Assembly: GCA_902651635.1 (NCBI GenBank)
Contig: CACRSC010001923.1
Coordinates: 371,401 to 435,400, forward strand
DNA length: 64,000 nt
Source: Mastigamoeba balamuthi
Taxonomy: Eukaryota > Evosea > Mastigamoebida > Mastigamoebidae
Direction: 5' to 3'
Shown: positions 25,644 to 37,409 of the stretch, piece by piece
Position numbering within the stretch: the first letter of the stretch is position 1
How the letters are laid out: every line of letters starts with the position of its first letter
The notes under the pieces: model-generated
Databases searched by the model: none
What the model was told of the DNA's origin: nothing
The model's input: only the letters and a program-made list of their open reading frames with translations
Translations under genes and position numbers: made by a program

Positions 25644-25673
25644 AAATGCCCCTTTCCCTCCCACAGGAATATG
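25644..25673 (-). repeat. Right inverted repeat of the piggyBac-type element
   Basis: This is the inverted partner of 20098-20127. Just inside it is a short direct repeat of AAAATGCC/CAAATGCC. The outer flank begins TAAAATCC; no intact TTAA is seen adjacent. Confidence 0.8.
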
Positions 25674-26957
25674 TAAAATCCGCCATCATTCACAGGTGAA
25701 TAGACAGGCCAAACCCCATAATTCAGGCAAATATGCACAACTCAATACAGTGACAATGCCCAACCAAGAATTCTAACACCCTTTCATTTTTGTTGAGATT
25801 AGGCAGGCTATCAGATAAAATACGGATTTCTCTATTACAGCACATCCACCAATAGAGAGTCATCAAGGCTCTCTTTCATAATCTCTATTATGGTCCAGCA
25901 GGTACAGGCTATTCTCATCCAGTCATCCAATATCTGGTTCTCTGCTGTTTGGCCTGCTATTCAATGTCAGTCTGACATATCAGATACATGTTCCATTCAT
26001 GTGCCAATTGTATCTTCAAGGTCATTCTTATCAGTAAATTCAGATGTAGCTGATCCCCTTTAGGCTAATAGGTTGTACATTGAGCATGTACCTAACATGA
26101 CTGTAATGTTGCCATTGACATTGATCCATCTGCTGATGTAGCAGATGCACAGTGTCCCTGCACACTGAACATAAACACAACACACTACAGGTTCTTGCCA
26201 CTTTTTGTCTTTGTTAATCAGACAATACAACAGAATCCCTTTTTTCACAGTACCAGATACATTTTACCCGAACACTTTATAATACAGTGCACTCTTTCGG
26301 TCTGTACACTTTCAGCACTCACTAGTATGTATTCTTCAGGTATGTTCTGAATTCAGTTTCATACATTCCACCCCACACAAATCACTGAAAACTGAATAAT
26401 TCTTCTTCAAATTTCATTAAATGTCGTTTTAAAAAAGACATTCTCATTTTTTCGTTTTCAAAATGTCGTTTTAAACGTCTTTTTTTCATACTTAGTTTTT
26501 CATTGAAACTGGTAAAATGGTACGTTTGGCTGCAAACACATATTACTCTGGGAATATTCTTTTTTGGGAATGAATATTGCGAGAGGCCTAGCTTCTCAGT
26601 ATTGTGTTAGGGGCAGGGCTATCATTATTTTGGAGGTTGCCCCCACACACTCATTTTTCGGGGCAACGTGCCAAAATACCACGGGTTGCCCTCACTAACC
26701 CAAAAACTCAATTTGTATTCTAGAGTTTTTGGGTTGACCCATCAGGGCTTCCCGTGGCTGTGGACATGAAACTGGCCACACGTGAATTCTCTTTCCCATT
26801 TATGGTATTCTGACCCCTTACCTTCTAGTCATGGGAGTAAATACCTCTGCAAGTACTTCTCTTGCTTTTCTCTGATACACACAGATCAGATTTATGTACA
26901 ATCAGAGTGTGGTTGAGACGGATGGGCAGTGTATCAAGTGGCCACTCAAATACTCAA
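25674..26957. other. AT-rich intergenic stretch, nothing identified
   Basis: There are no long frames, no RNA gene and no repeat shared with elsewhere in the window. Near 26420-26500 there is a local AAATGTCGTTTT direct repeat. The composition resembles the transposon more than the host genes. Confidence 0.5.
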
Positions 26958-29900
26958 TCACTTGAGCCAGAAGGCACCCCATTCGTAAGCCAGAGATGAG
27001 TCTGTCCAGTACGGCTTTCCTGGGATAACAGATCCCGTGTTGCCACCACCCCAGAAAGAGCCCGACCAGCAGCTGTTATACCACCACGGAGCACCACCGT
27101 AGGACAGTGAGCAGCTTCCCTCCTGCATGTCGTGGTCTGCGTCCTTTGTGGATAGAGGAATGTTGTTTCCGTTGGTGTATAAGCCTGGCAGCACCTGCGT
27201 CCCTGGCGCTAGCTGCACATAAAGAAAGTGAGAAACTCATGCATTGTCAGTCCTCCGAACTGGACCAAACGTACAAGGGGGTTGGACAGATGGATGGCGA
27301 AGTTGTCTCCCTCGCCCATGGTAAATTGGAAAAGGGCCTGGTTCTCGAGAGTGTGAGGGGCCGATCCTATCTGGAGCAGCAGAGTTGGGCCGATCGACTG
27401 CCAGTACCGCACACCCAGCCAGTAGTCGAAGCTCGTGAGCCCATTGAGCAGTACACCCTGAATGTTTGCAGCCCCGATGGCATCGTTCCAGTTGGGGGTG
27501 GGCTGGATGGGACTCTGGCTATTGAGGAGGGCTAGCGTCCAGCCACCTGGGCTTCCGTAGAGGAACTCCGTGGTCATGTCGCACCAGGTCTTGATCACGT
27601 TCCCGAGGACCTGAATCTTGTATGCCCCGTCACCCGTGTACCCTGCATAGATGTACCCACTGGCCGTGGGCCTGATGTACTGCTCGCATGAGGCGGCAAA
27701 TGTGCCGTCGCTCCACTGGCGGTACCCATCAACTCCGAGTTGGATTGTTCTCGCGACGCATACGCCCATCGCACACGTACTGGACTGGCAGTCTGTCCCT
27801 ACAGTACACGCCTTACCCGAGGCACACTTGGAGCATGAGGTGCCACCACAGTCCACGTCTGTCTCCAGGCCGTTCTTCACGCTGTCGGTGCACGACGCTG
27901 CTCAGAGCAGGGCCACCGCTGTTGCATGAGAAGGACCACACATCATCTGATTGGGGGAAGAGGCGAGCGTACCTTCCGTGCATGTTCCCAGTGTGCATAC
28001 GCCACTGGTGCAGTCCGCCGCGGAAGAGCAGTGTCTCCCGTCGGTGCACTGCGGGCAAGGCCCTCCACAGTCGACATCGGTCTCGGCCCCGTTCCTCATT
28101 CCATCCTGGCACGACGGTGCGGCGCACATTCCACCAGAGCAGGCACCACTCTCGCAGTCGTCACCAGCGACGCAGGCCCTGCCGCTGGAACACCTGGCAC
28201 ACTGTCCACCTCCGCAGTCGACGTCTGTCTCAGCCCCGTTCCTCACCCCGTCGTGGCACGACGGTGCGGCGCACATTCCACCAGAGCACGTCCTGCTCTC
28301 GCAGTCGTCGCCGACAGTACAGGTCCTGCCGATGGGGCACCTGGCGCACTGCCCACCTCCGCAGTCGACGTCTGTCTCGGCCCCATTCCTCATCCCGTCG
28401 CTGCACGATGGCGAGACGCATACGCCGCCAGAGCAGGCACCACTCTCGCAGTCATCCCCAGCGACACAGGTCCTGCCGATGGAACACCTGGCGCACTGCC
28501 CACCTCCACAGTCGACGTCTGTTTCGGCCCCGTTTCGCACCCCGTCGTGGCATGACGGTGCGGTGCACATGCCCCCAGAGCACGTCCTGCTCTCGCAGTC
28601 GTCGCCGACAGTACAGGCCCTGCCGATGGGCACCTGGCGCACTGCCCACCTCCGCAGTCGACGTCTGTCTCAGCCCCNNNNNNNNNNNNNNNNNNNNNNN
28701 NNNNNNNNNNNNNNNNNNNNNNNNNCCCTGCCGATGGGGCACCTGGCGCACTGCCCACCTCCGCAGTCGACGTCTGTCTCGGCCCCGTTTCTCATTCCGT
28801 CGTTGCACGATGGCGAGACGCATACGCCGCCAGAGCACGTCCTGCTCTCGCAGTCGTCACCAGCGATGCAGGCCCTGCCGATGGAACATCTGGTGCACTG
28901 TCCACCTCCGCAGTCGACGTCGGTTTCGGCCCCATTCCTCATCCCATCGTGGCATGACGGCGTGGCGCACATGCCACCGGAGCAGGCACCACTCTCGCAG
29001 TCGTCACTAGTGGCACAGGTCCTGCCATTGGAACACCTGGCACACTGTCCACCCCCGCAGTCGACGTCGGTTTCGGCCCCGTTCCTCATCCCATCGTGGC
29101 ACGACGGCGCGGCGCACATTCCACCAGAGCACGTCCTGCTCTCGCAGTCGTCGCCGACAGTACAGGTCCTGCCGATGGGGCACCTGGCACACTGCCCACC
29201 TCCGCAGTCGACGTCTGTCTCAGCCCCGTTCCTCACCCCGTCCTGGCACGACGGTGCGGCGCACATTCCACCAGAGCACGTCCTGCTCTCACAGTCGTCG
29301 CCGACAGTACAGGCCCTGCCGATGGGGCACCTGGTGCACTGCCCACCTCCGCAGTCGACGTCAGTTTCGGCCCCATTCCGCATCCCATCGTGGCATGACG
29401 GTGCGGCGCACATGCCACCGGAGCAGGCACCACTCTCGCAGTCGTCACTAGTGACACAGGTCCTGCCATTGGAACACCTGGCACACTGTCCACCCCCGCA
29501 GTCGACGTCGGTTTCGGCCCCATTCCTCATCCCATCGTGGCACGACGGCGAAGCGCACATTCCACCAGAGCACGTCCTGCTCTCGCAGTCGTCGCCGACA
29601 GTACAGGCCCTGCCGATGGGACACCTGGCACACTGCCCACCTCCGCAGTCGACGTCTGTCTCGGCCCCATTCTTCACCCCGTCGTGGCACGACGGCGCGG
29701 CGCACATGCCCCCAGAGCACGTCCTGCTCTCGCAGTCGTCGCCGACAGTACAGGCCCTGCCGATGGGACACCTGGCACACTGCCCGCCGCCACAGTCAAC
29801 GTCGGTCTCGGCCCCATTCCTGATGCCGTCGTCGCACGCCGGGCGCGCGCACGTGCCGTTTTCGGCGGGGTCGGGCGACAGTCGGCACACCCCCGACGTG

Positions 29901-30478
29901 CAGTCGGAGCCGTAGTGGCAGTGCTCGCCATCGGGGCATAGACGGCAGCCACCCGAGCCGCCGCAGTCGATGCCCGTCTCGACACCGTTGCTGACTCCGT
30001 CCTCGCAGCTCGCCGACTTGCAGATCCCAATGTCCGCGGCGCAGACGCCCGAGGAGCACTCGGCGCCCTCGGAGCACGCCAGGGCGTCGCGCCACTCCTC
30101 GAGCGCCTGCAGGCGGGCCACTGCCGACGTGAGGTCTGCGCGCAGCTGGGCCGTCTGGCCCTCGAGGGCTTCCAGCCTTCCCGAGATGCTCGCGACCTTC
30201 GAGCACACCTCGGCGACCGCAGCCTGCAGGGCCGCGAAGCTGGAGTGGAGACCGCCGAGCAGGGCGACGCTGGCCTCGAGGGCCGCGAGGCGAGCGGGGA
30301 CCCCGGGATTTTCCGGTGCAGTGCGGCGCTCATAGGGGCCGGGCTGCTGGCCGAGGCTCACGCCGGCCGGCCCCAGCAGGGGCTGGCTTGCAGTGGCATC
30401 AGAGGGGGCAGGCGGCAGCGTATGCGCGCAGGCCGCGACAAGGAGGATGAGGAGCAGCAATACGTGGACACGTTTCAT
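26958..30478 (-). CDS. Secreted coiled-coil / DVDCGG-repeat / fibrinogen-like protein
   Basis: Exons are 30478-27973 (interrupted by a 48-nt N gap), 27897-27275 and 27212-26958. A signal peptide (MKRVHVLLLLILLVAACA) is followed by a coiled coil (residues about 55-135, RLEALEGQTAQLRADL heptads) and then at least 14 units of about 46 aa with the core DGxRNGAETDVDCGG and six to eight Cys per unit. The C-terminal domain of about 240 aa has GYRQWSDGTFAASCEQYI, GGWTLALLNS and NIPLSTKDADHD...WWYNSCWSGSFWGGG, resembling a fibrinogen-related lectin domain. Layout and secretion suggest an oligomeric extracellular lectin (inference). One base appears missing beside the gap (28628 region), shifting the frame; assembly error is the simplest cause. 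A full paralogue lies at 57513-59379. Confidence 0.8.
27980..29830 (-). repeat. Tandem about 138-bp repeats encoding DVDCGG Cys units
   Basis: These nearly identical in-frame units alternate between PIGRACTVGDDCESRTCSGG and SNGRTCVTSDDCESGACSGG types. High nucleotide identity between units explains why assembly failed here, so the true copy number is unknown. Confidence 0.85.
28678..28725. other. Assembly gap of 48 N
   Basis: A run of N falls inside the tandem repeat array of the DVDCGG gene. Its length is probably nominal. Confidence 0.99.
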
Positions 30479-31149
30479 GAGGGCTCGATGCAGCTAGAGT
30501 CGCACTCTGTGAGAGATGGTGGGATGTGTGCTCGCCGTGCGAAATTAGAAATGTGGGTGGGGGGACCCACTTCTGTGCCGTCATCGCCAACGTTGTGGCG
30601 GCATTCGGAATTGCACTTGGCCAATGCTGTGCAGCCCCGGAATTGCATGGGCTGAAACTCTTCGCCACCGTGCTTCCCTCGTTCAAAGAGGAGTATTCTA
30701 TCTGGCTGGCGGGTTGTCGTAGCATAGCGGTGAGGTGGCCTTCAGCTGCTCGATGCCCTGGTCTACGAGCCGGCCCTCTTCTTGCCGCTTGCTTCAGGCG
30801 TTCGCCATCAACAGCAGCGGCCCTTCCGCCTCTGCCGTCTCCCGAACCGTTTTCTGCAGCAAACTGAGCAATTCTATGGGAATTGCCGATATTTTCACGC
30901 ATTCCACCGTTGACACAACTGTTCACGTATATCAAAAAAGACCGCCACCCCCCATCAGTGTCGCGCTCCACGAGCGCCCTCGCTTGTCACTGCGCGAGCC
31001 AATGGCAATCTGGTCATTTTCCCCCCTGGAGGACCTCGAGAGCGGGGGTTTCTTTCGCAATGGCGAGCAGCAAGTTTGCTGCGATGGCGTTGTCGCATGT
31101 CACATGGAAAAGGCCACAATTTAATGGTTCGCAGAGGGTGTGTGTGACG

Positions 31150-31860
31150 GCTCAGCCAACTGTCCAGTTGTATCGATCACCCGAGAGATGCCAGCAGTCC
31201 GCCGCAGCACAGCAGGGCGAAGCTGACCGCCAGCGATAAGGAAAGCGAGACGGCGCAATCGAGCTCCACGGTCGCCCCGGCTCCCTAGTGGTCCCCTGGC
31301 TACACGGTGTGCACGCCCGCCTCGTACTACCCCTGGGGCACGCAGTGCACGCCAGGGACACACAGCGCGCTACTCGACGTTGCCCGCGCTCTTGAACGTC
31401 CCCGCAGCAGGCCGTGCAGGCGTCGCTCTCGACGGACGCGTCCCCTCGCATGCCCGCGTCGCACACGCCCTGGGACCTGCTGGCGGAGCCCGGGGCCGAC
31501 GACGTGGCACCAGCGGGGCACGCGCTTCATTGGCCATTCCCTCTGCGGGCTTGATCATCCCCGTGAGCACTGAGCGCAGGTGCCCCAGTCGGCGGCCGCG
31601 TCTTCCTCGTAGCCGGGCCGCACTGGCACATGTTCCTGCCGGTCGCCCTGGTCGACTGCGTCGTAGCACCCTCTCCGCATCTCATGCTCGATCGGGCCTC
31701 GCGGCGGCCTTGAACGTGCCCAGCGGCACTCGAAGCAGTGGCCCCCGACTTTGTGGTACCCCTGGAGCACTGGCAGTGAGTGGTGCTCTCCGCGTGCTCT
31801 GCCGCACTCGGCATCGCCGGCCATGGCATGGGCGGGTGACACAGCCGCAGTGGGTGTTTC
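31150..31860 (-). pseudogene. Dead fragment of the giant Cys-rich repeat gene
   Basis: On the minus strand this matches the last 650 bp or so of the gene ending at 48857, including CDAGMRGDA, EGATTQST and a terminal membrane helix (VELDCAVSLSLSLAVSFALL). Pieces are in different frames and several segments are missing. No 5' part is present, so it is a truncated, non-functional copy. Confidence 0.8.
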
Positions 31861-31958
31861 CTTATTGTCTATTCACTTGTTAACATATACTCAGATCCAT
31901 CAGGATCAGTGTCCGGCTTCTTGATGCCGATGAGCACGACAGGGAGAACCCAGGATCA

Positions 31959-32468
31959 GTGTCTGACTTCTACACTGTCATTGGCTGGCTTCACATCGTG
32001 CTGAACATAGCATGCATAGCAGAGACTATTGTGGTCAGGGCTCCAGAGGAGGTAGAGGAGACCAAGGCAGACATAGTGAATGAGTACTTCTTCAGTGCGG
32101 GATTTCAGGCAGTGTGTGCAAAGGCAGGTGCACTGCACAAATCCCTGGAGCGTGAAGGGGAGCCTATAGTCATTGCTCTGCAGGAATACCAGGACAAGGC
32201 CCAAGTTCACAAGGAAAGCGAAGAGTCATGGCTCATCAAGATCCTGAACATGACACGGAATTGTGCAGGGCTTCCCATGACCCAGCTGTTGGTGGGAGAG
32301 CTGTATGGACTGCCAAATGGTATGCACAATGCCAGAGCTGATCTTCTGCCAGAGTACCTGATTCTGTCACACATTGGTGTTAGAATGCTGTGTGGAGAAC
32401 GTGGAATGTGTTGGGTTTATGCGTTTGTGGTATCCCAGCAAGCAGACACCATGGAGCAGTGCACGTAG
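31959..32468 (+). mobile_element. Unknown ORF ending in a hairpin repeat
   Basis: A 169-codon open frame (KADIVNEYFFSAGFQAVCAK, then REGEPIVIALQEYQDKAQVH) stops inside a GTAGCGGACC...CACTGTAGC hairpin at 32463-32500, the same motif as the array at 655-1165. I recognise no domain. Composition and hairpin association tie it to the same unknown element family. Confidence 0.4.
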
Positions 32469-32539
32469 CGGACCCTCCACTATGCACTGTAGCAGAAGTA
32501 TAAACCGATTTCTCCTGCACTAACAGTAATACATATGAT

Positions 32540-33990
32540 GTCATTTGGGTGCTTTTTATTCTTCACAAAACGAGCTGCCCCAAGCTGAAAGCGCAGACCA
32601 CCAGCTCTCGTGTGGCAGAGAGCAAGAAGATGAAGAAGAACAAGCAACAGAACCAAGAGCTGCACTGGACCTATCATCACCATCATCCTGCCACCGCCTG
32701 TCCTTGAACCCGAGGCAATGTCTGTGATGGGAGGTACGTAAAACTGTGTGACTCTTAAACATAGGAGATGCTGCTTGTGCTGCATCAGCCAGTGAGCCCG
32801 ATCTCTCCAGTGATGAGAAGCAGCAGGTCAGCAGCAAGGAGTACAGGGGGGTGCCCACCAGGGCACGTGATGATGCAGAAGCAGCAGAGGAACATGCAGC
32901 AGCAGAGAAGCAGCAGCACATTGCAAACATGATAGGAAGGGCATGTGAGCTGCTGGCCCCCTTCAACCTCGAGCCATCTTCAGAGCAGGCAGCCTAGCCC
33001 TGCACGTTTGGAGACGTCAGAGCAGGCATCAAGAGCCTGCAGATACTCAATGCTGCCATGTTCCGTGAACTGATAAACCAGTAGGCCCCTTCTCTCTTCA
33101 TTTTCTCTTACAAACACTGTAACATTTGTGTTTCAAATAAAAAGGTTGAATGTGCTGCAGCAGAGCGTGGACTCCAGCAGGCAGGCAAGGGACCTGACCC
33201 TCAGGGAGAAGATCATGATAGCATTCCCAGTATGTGCCCTTTTTTGTGAGTTTAACACTTACTGGTTAAACAGTCCCTGGATTGGGCAACCTCCCAAGTG
33301 GCCCTTTCTCCTGTGCTCTGTCTGCGATAATGACTAGGCCCATTGTTGCGCAGATAGAGCAGTGGACAAAGGCCAACTATGCCCTGCTGTTCAAGGACCA
33401 CCCTGAGTGGAAGTGCGTTATTCTTTACAGTTGTTTTTCTAATACTAACAATTAACAGGTCAAACGTCCACATGCACTTCAATGACATCATTCCGGCAGT
33501 CTGGCCTCCTGAGTTCATCACGTTCTTCACAGAGAACCCCACCATTCACAAGGGGGTCTGCAAGCACATCCAGGCCGTCTGGTGGAACCAGCACTCCAAT
33601 GAGTCGTGAGTTTCCCCTCTTTCTTTCCTTTTTGATATCTAACAATATATGCAGGAGGAGCAGGGCGAGCTCAGCTGTGCAGAGTCCCCACGCACAATAA
33701 GGGCCAAGAGACCCAGACACAGCACGACCCGCACCAGCTCTCAGGCTCTTCTCATTGCCATGAACCTGATGAAGGAGACCATGCATGGCACCGAGACTGG
33801 AGCTGCAGCAGCTGCAGCAGCTCCTGCTCCTGCAGCAGCAGGGTCCCACACCGTACACTGAATTTCCCTTTCTGTTCATTATGAACAGACTCTCCCCCCA
33901 GATCAAAGCTGCCTGCTCCCTTGATTGAAGCTGCCTGCTCCCTCTTCCATGCAGACACCAAAAACAATGATTGATTGATTCAATTCCATT
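32540..33990 (+). mobile_element. Hairpin-associated unknown element, copy A
   Basis: Short protein-like exons (IANMIGRACELLAPFNLEPS; IIPAVWPPEFITFFTENPTI; RAKRPRHSTTRTSSQALLIA) alternate with intron-like T-rich tracts, suggesting a former spliced gene of the element. It is flanked by hairpin arrays (32463-32500, 34060-34280). No known transposase signature is seen and there are stops between pieces; it is decayed. Confidence 0.45.
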
Positions 33991-34059
33991 TTATATGTAT
34001 TGTAATTGATTCAGGGAGGGAGAGAAAGGGAAGGGGGACAACCTAGCCTGTACTGAAGG

Positions 34060-34280
34060 GTTCCGCTACATACTGTGTAGCAGTGCATAGCAGAGGCCAG
34101 TATAGCAGTGCATAGCAGATGGTAGAACTATGCGCCACTACACACCCTTTGCTATGCAGTGTAGCAGACCCTGCATAGCAGCATGTAGCAGAGGCTTGTG
34201 TAGCGGTGCATAGTGAATGGTAGAACTACACACCGCTATGCACCCTTTGCTACACACTATAGTGGACCTTACATAGTGGT
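34060..34280. repeat. Hairpin array between unknown-element copies
   Basis: Diverged GTAGCAG/CTGCTAC and CATAGCAGATGGTAGAACTA units lie in both orientations, related to the 655-1165 array. Confidence 0.6.
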
Positions 34281-34549
34281 GTGTTGGCCACCACGGGCTA
34301 TGGTGACTTGGGCTTCTCCCCCGTGTGCTCCTGCAGCTCTTCCTTCAGGTCCCTCTTGTGCAGCTCCTCCTCGGTCCCCTGCCCAATCTGCCTGTGCACT
34401 CTGTCAGGGTGAGATTCGGGAAGAGAGAGAGAGAGCTTCATGGCATCGATTTTGAGTGCACTCACATGTTCTCATTATGGCTTGCTAGCAGTACTTAGTA
34501 TGAAAAAGTTCATAACTAGAGTGTATAAAATGTTGGCTAATAAATCCGG

Positions 34550-35010
34550 TTTTGGCATAGTCCTGTCTGTGATAATAATGGCTAGGCCCATTATAATGCA
34601 GATAGAGCAGTGAACAAAGTCCAACTATGCCCTGGACCACCCTGAGTGCTTCAATGAGTCATAAGTGCCCTCCTGTCCTTATATTTTGGTGACTAACAAT
34701 ATATACAGAAGGGGCAGGATGAGCTCAGCTGTTCAGAGTCCCAGGCATGACAAGGGCCAAGAGGTTCAGATGTAGTATGATCCACATCAGCTCTCAGGCT
34801 CTTCTCAGCACCATAGACCTGTTGGATGAGACCACGTCTGCTGCTGAGACTGAGGCTACACCAGCTGCTCCTGCACCTGCTCTTGCAGCAGCAGGGTCCC
34901 ATGCCACTCACTGAATTTTCCTTTCTGTTCATTATGAACAGACTCCTTCAGATTGAACCTGCTCCCTCTCTCACAAGCTTCTTTCACTAAAAACAATGAT
35001 TGCTTAATTG
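34550..35010 (+). mobile_element. Hairpin-associated unknown element, copy B (internally deleted)
   Basis: 34560-34670 matches 33320-33610 with gaps, and 34709-34945 matches 33655-33900 at roughly 80% (for example both end ...GGGTCCCA...CACTGAATTT and TTCTGTTCATTATGAACAGA). This is an older, shortened tandem copy of copy A, followed by its own hairpin array. Confidence 0.65.
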
Positions 35011-35079
35011 AATTATATTTGAGATGTATTGTGGGTGATGCAGGGAGGAAGAGGAAGAGGAGGGGGCAGCCTGGAGTGA

Positions 35080-35335
35080 AGGGTGCCACTACATTCTATA
35101 GCGTACCCTGTGTAACAATACGTAGTGAAGACCTGTGTAGTGATTCATAGCAGATGGTCGAACTATGCACTGCTACACACCCTTCACTACACAGTGTAGC
35201 AGACCCTTATGTAGCAGTGTGTAGTGAAGGCCCGTGTAGTGGATGGTATAACTTCACATTGCTATGCACCCTTCACTATACAGTATAGTGAACCCTTATG
35301 TAGCAGTCCATAGTGAAGGCCTGTGAACACTGTGA
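35080..35335. repeat. Hairpin array after element copy B
   Basis: GTAGCAGTGTGTAGTGAAGG-type units and their inversions close the right side of copy B. Confidence 0.6.
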
Positions 35336-35369
35336 CACAAGCCTCTGCTATGCACCACAACATGCTTGA

Positions 35370-36030
35370 CATGAACACGTCACTCTGATTGCCTGTACAA
35401 CTGCTGATGGTGATCACCTTAATCTTACCACTGAAGAACCTGCCTCCATCTGCTGTTGAGTTCATTGACCACTTTGACTTTGCAGGCTCAACCAAGGGCT
35501 GGATGAACAGGAAGATTTCGGTCTCTGGGCAACTCAGATTGTCATTTCCAAGGCCCAGAAACGGTGGGCAGCCAAGTACATGCCAAATGCTCCGATTCTA
35601 ATTCTCGTGGATAACCACTTATCTCACGAGTGCCCTGATGTTGTTGAGCTTCTGCTTCAGAACAACATTCATGTATTGGCATTTCCATCACATGCCACAC
35701 ATCCTCCAGTCACTCGATATCTCATTCTTTGCAGCATTCAAGGGGTACCTCAAGAAGTACCTCAACCTCACAGGAGCCGTGACCAGGATGACCGGCATGC
35801 TCTGATGCTCAACGTGGTCCAGAAGGCGTGGAATCACAGCCCACCACAGTCACAGCTGGGTTCACCCGTGCAGGAGTGTGGCCTCTGAACCCGGAGCACG
35901 TTATTGATGGAAGTGACTACGTCATCCCTGATGCCACTGTGGCCCATGCACCCACACATGGTCTATGCATTCGGATCCATGGCCGTCTGCTGACTGCAGT
36001 GGACTTCATCACCGAGCTGCATGCATGAGC
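35370..36030 (+). mobile_element. pogo/Tigger-like transposase fragment 1
   Basis: Broken frames read CTTADGDHLN, then FAGSTKGWMN, then ILILVDNHLSHECPDVVELL (a DDE_1 catalytic region), then AGFTRAGVWPLNPEHVI and VDFITELHA. This order matches the DDE_1 superfamily C-terminal half. The N-terminal DNA-binding part is missing, with several frame changes. Confidence 0.7.
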
Positions 36031-36310
36031 AGTGCTGCTGCTGGTCTTCTGCCTCACAGCTGCCATCCTGCCCCTGCTCCCCTGCCATACGCCCAGGCTC
36101 GGGCCACTGGCCTGCTTACTGCTGTCTGTGCTGCCCACCCCAGCACGGTCTAAAAAACACAGAATCTGCTGAAGTGGCTTTTTTCATTGGATCAGCTTGA
36201 TTTGCTGACTCTAGAGCAGCTGGAAAAATCTGAGCCACTGGGAAAATCCGAGCCAGTCAAGAAGAAACAAAAAGAGTGTTATGTTGAAAGATGCAGACCC
36301 ACACCAGCCA

Positions 36311-36540
36311 TCATGGTGAGTACGTTGGGGGGGACAGGAATGGAGAGGGGAGCGGCAGGGCCAGCAACAGGCTGTGGGGGTTGGGGGGTGGCAGGGGCTC
36401 CTGGTGGTGCAGCTTGGTGATGACCTCGGCACAGGTCAGGACGCACCCATCGATGGGCATGCCAGTATGCATGTGACGAGGATGGGCTGGAACGTCTCCC
36501 TGAGAGATGTAGTCACTGCCGTCCAGCACTACTTCTAAGG
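36311..36540 (-). mobile_element. pogo/Tigger-like fragment 2, inverted C-terminal end
   Basis: On the minus strand VVLDGSDYISQGDVPAHP then CAEVITKLH matches the C-terminal end of fragment 1 (VIDGSDYVIPDATVAHAP...VDFITELH). It sits inverted between the two plus-strand fragments. Confidence 0.65.
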
Positions 36541-37190
36541 TGGTTGTCTTCACTGGGGAACGTGTCAGGTGCCATGGGGTCAGCCATGTTCCGAACTGGA
36601 GTGAACATATCACTCTGGTGTTGTGTGTAAGGGCAGATGGCACACATCTCCCAGCCGGACTCATCTGGCCCTTGGTCAATCTGCCCTCTGCAGCAGTGGA
36701 CTTTTCTGATATGTTCACCTTCTCGGGCTCAAAGAAGGGTGAATCAACAAAAAGATCTTTGTAGAGTGGGTGCGGAAATATTCATTCCCAAGATTCATCA
36801 CAGGCGTGAAATCCATGGGAAGCTGAATGCTTCTGTGCTTCTCCTGCTGGACAACCACTCATTATGTGCCAACTCGGACCTGCTGGAGGAGCTGAAGCAT
36901 GACAACATACATGTTATGACGTTTCCTGCTCACTGCACACACATTCTCCAGCCACTTAATGTGGTCCTGTTTGCCGTGTTCAAGCACTGGCTCACCCAGG
37001 AGCTCGATCTCACAGGCTGCACCACAGCAGACCAGAAGTGCACTGCGGTCCTCAGGGCCTGCCACAAGGCCCTCTACCACTCACTCTACCCCACAACTGT
37101 CACTGAGGGGTTTGCTTGTGCTGGCCTGTGGCCTCTGTGCCCGTGCTTCTTGGCTCCAGGTGAGACAAACGATTCATCAAGATTGAAGAG
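36540..37190 (+). mobile_element. pogo/Tigger-like transposase fragment 3
   Basis: ITLVLCVRADGTHLPAG, FTFSGSKKGE, SVLLLLDNHSLCANSDLLEE and NIHVMTFPAHCTHILQPLNV followed by EGFACAGLWPLCP form a DDE_1 catalytic region. It is a diverged copy of fragment 1, truncated and broken. Confidence 0.75.
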
Positions 37191-37409
37191 TTGCCAATCC
37201 TTCAGACCAAGCTTGATGATCAGCTATGCAAATTTTGCAAACCACTCTGCAATAGTGGTATGGGACACCCTCCTCTTCTATAATAATGAGCATTTTAGTG
37301 GAGTCTCCCAGTCATTCCAGGAATTCAAAATATTATTTTGGCAGAGATGCATACATCTTCAATAAGACGGGGCAGCAGTAGTTTGATTTCTGCACACTGC
37401 TGCAGCATC

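Larger units (their letters stand above)
20098..25673. mobile_element. piggyBac-type DNA transposon carrying two divergent spliced genes
   Basis: This element of about 5.6 kb is bounded by a 30-nt perfect inverted repeat starting CATATTCCTGTGGGAGGGAA (20098-20127 and, inverted, 25644-25673). Inside are a piggyBac-family transposase (+, 23444-25448) and a second gene (-, 20736-23134) whose 5' end lies 310 bp from the transposase exon. GC content is clearly lower than in flanking host genes. All intron phases of both genes close without stops, so the copy looks whole and recent. I did not find the family's usual TTAA target duplication directly outside the repeats, so the exact termini may lie slightly further out or the duplication has diverged. 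Confidence 0.75.

Noticed and set aside
27926-29941. Plus-strand frames of up to 654 codons over the DVDCGG array
   Set aside because: They are repetitive shadows of the minus-strand Cys units (HCPPPQSTSVSAPF repeated); the minus strand has signal peptide, Cys spacing and matching introns.
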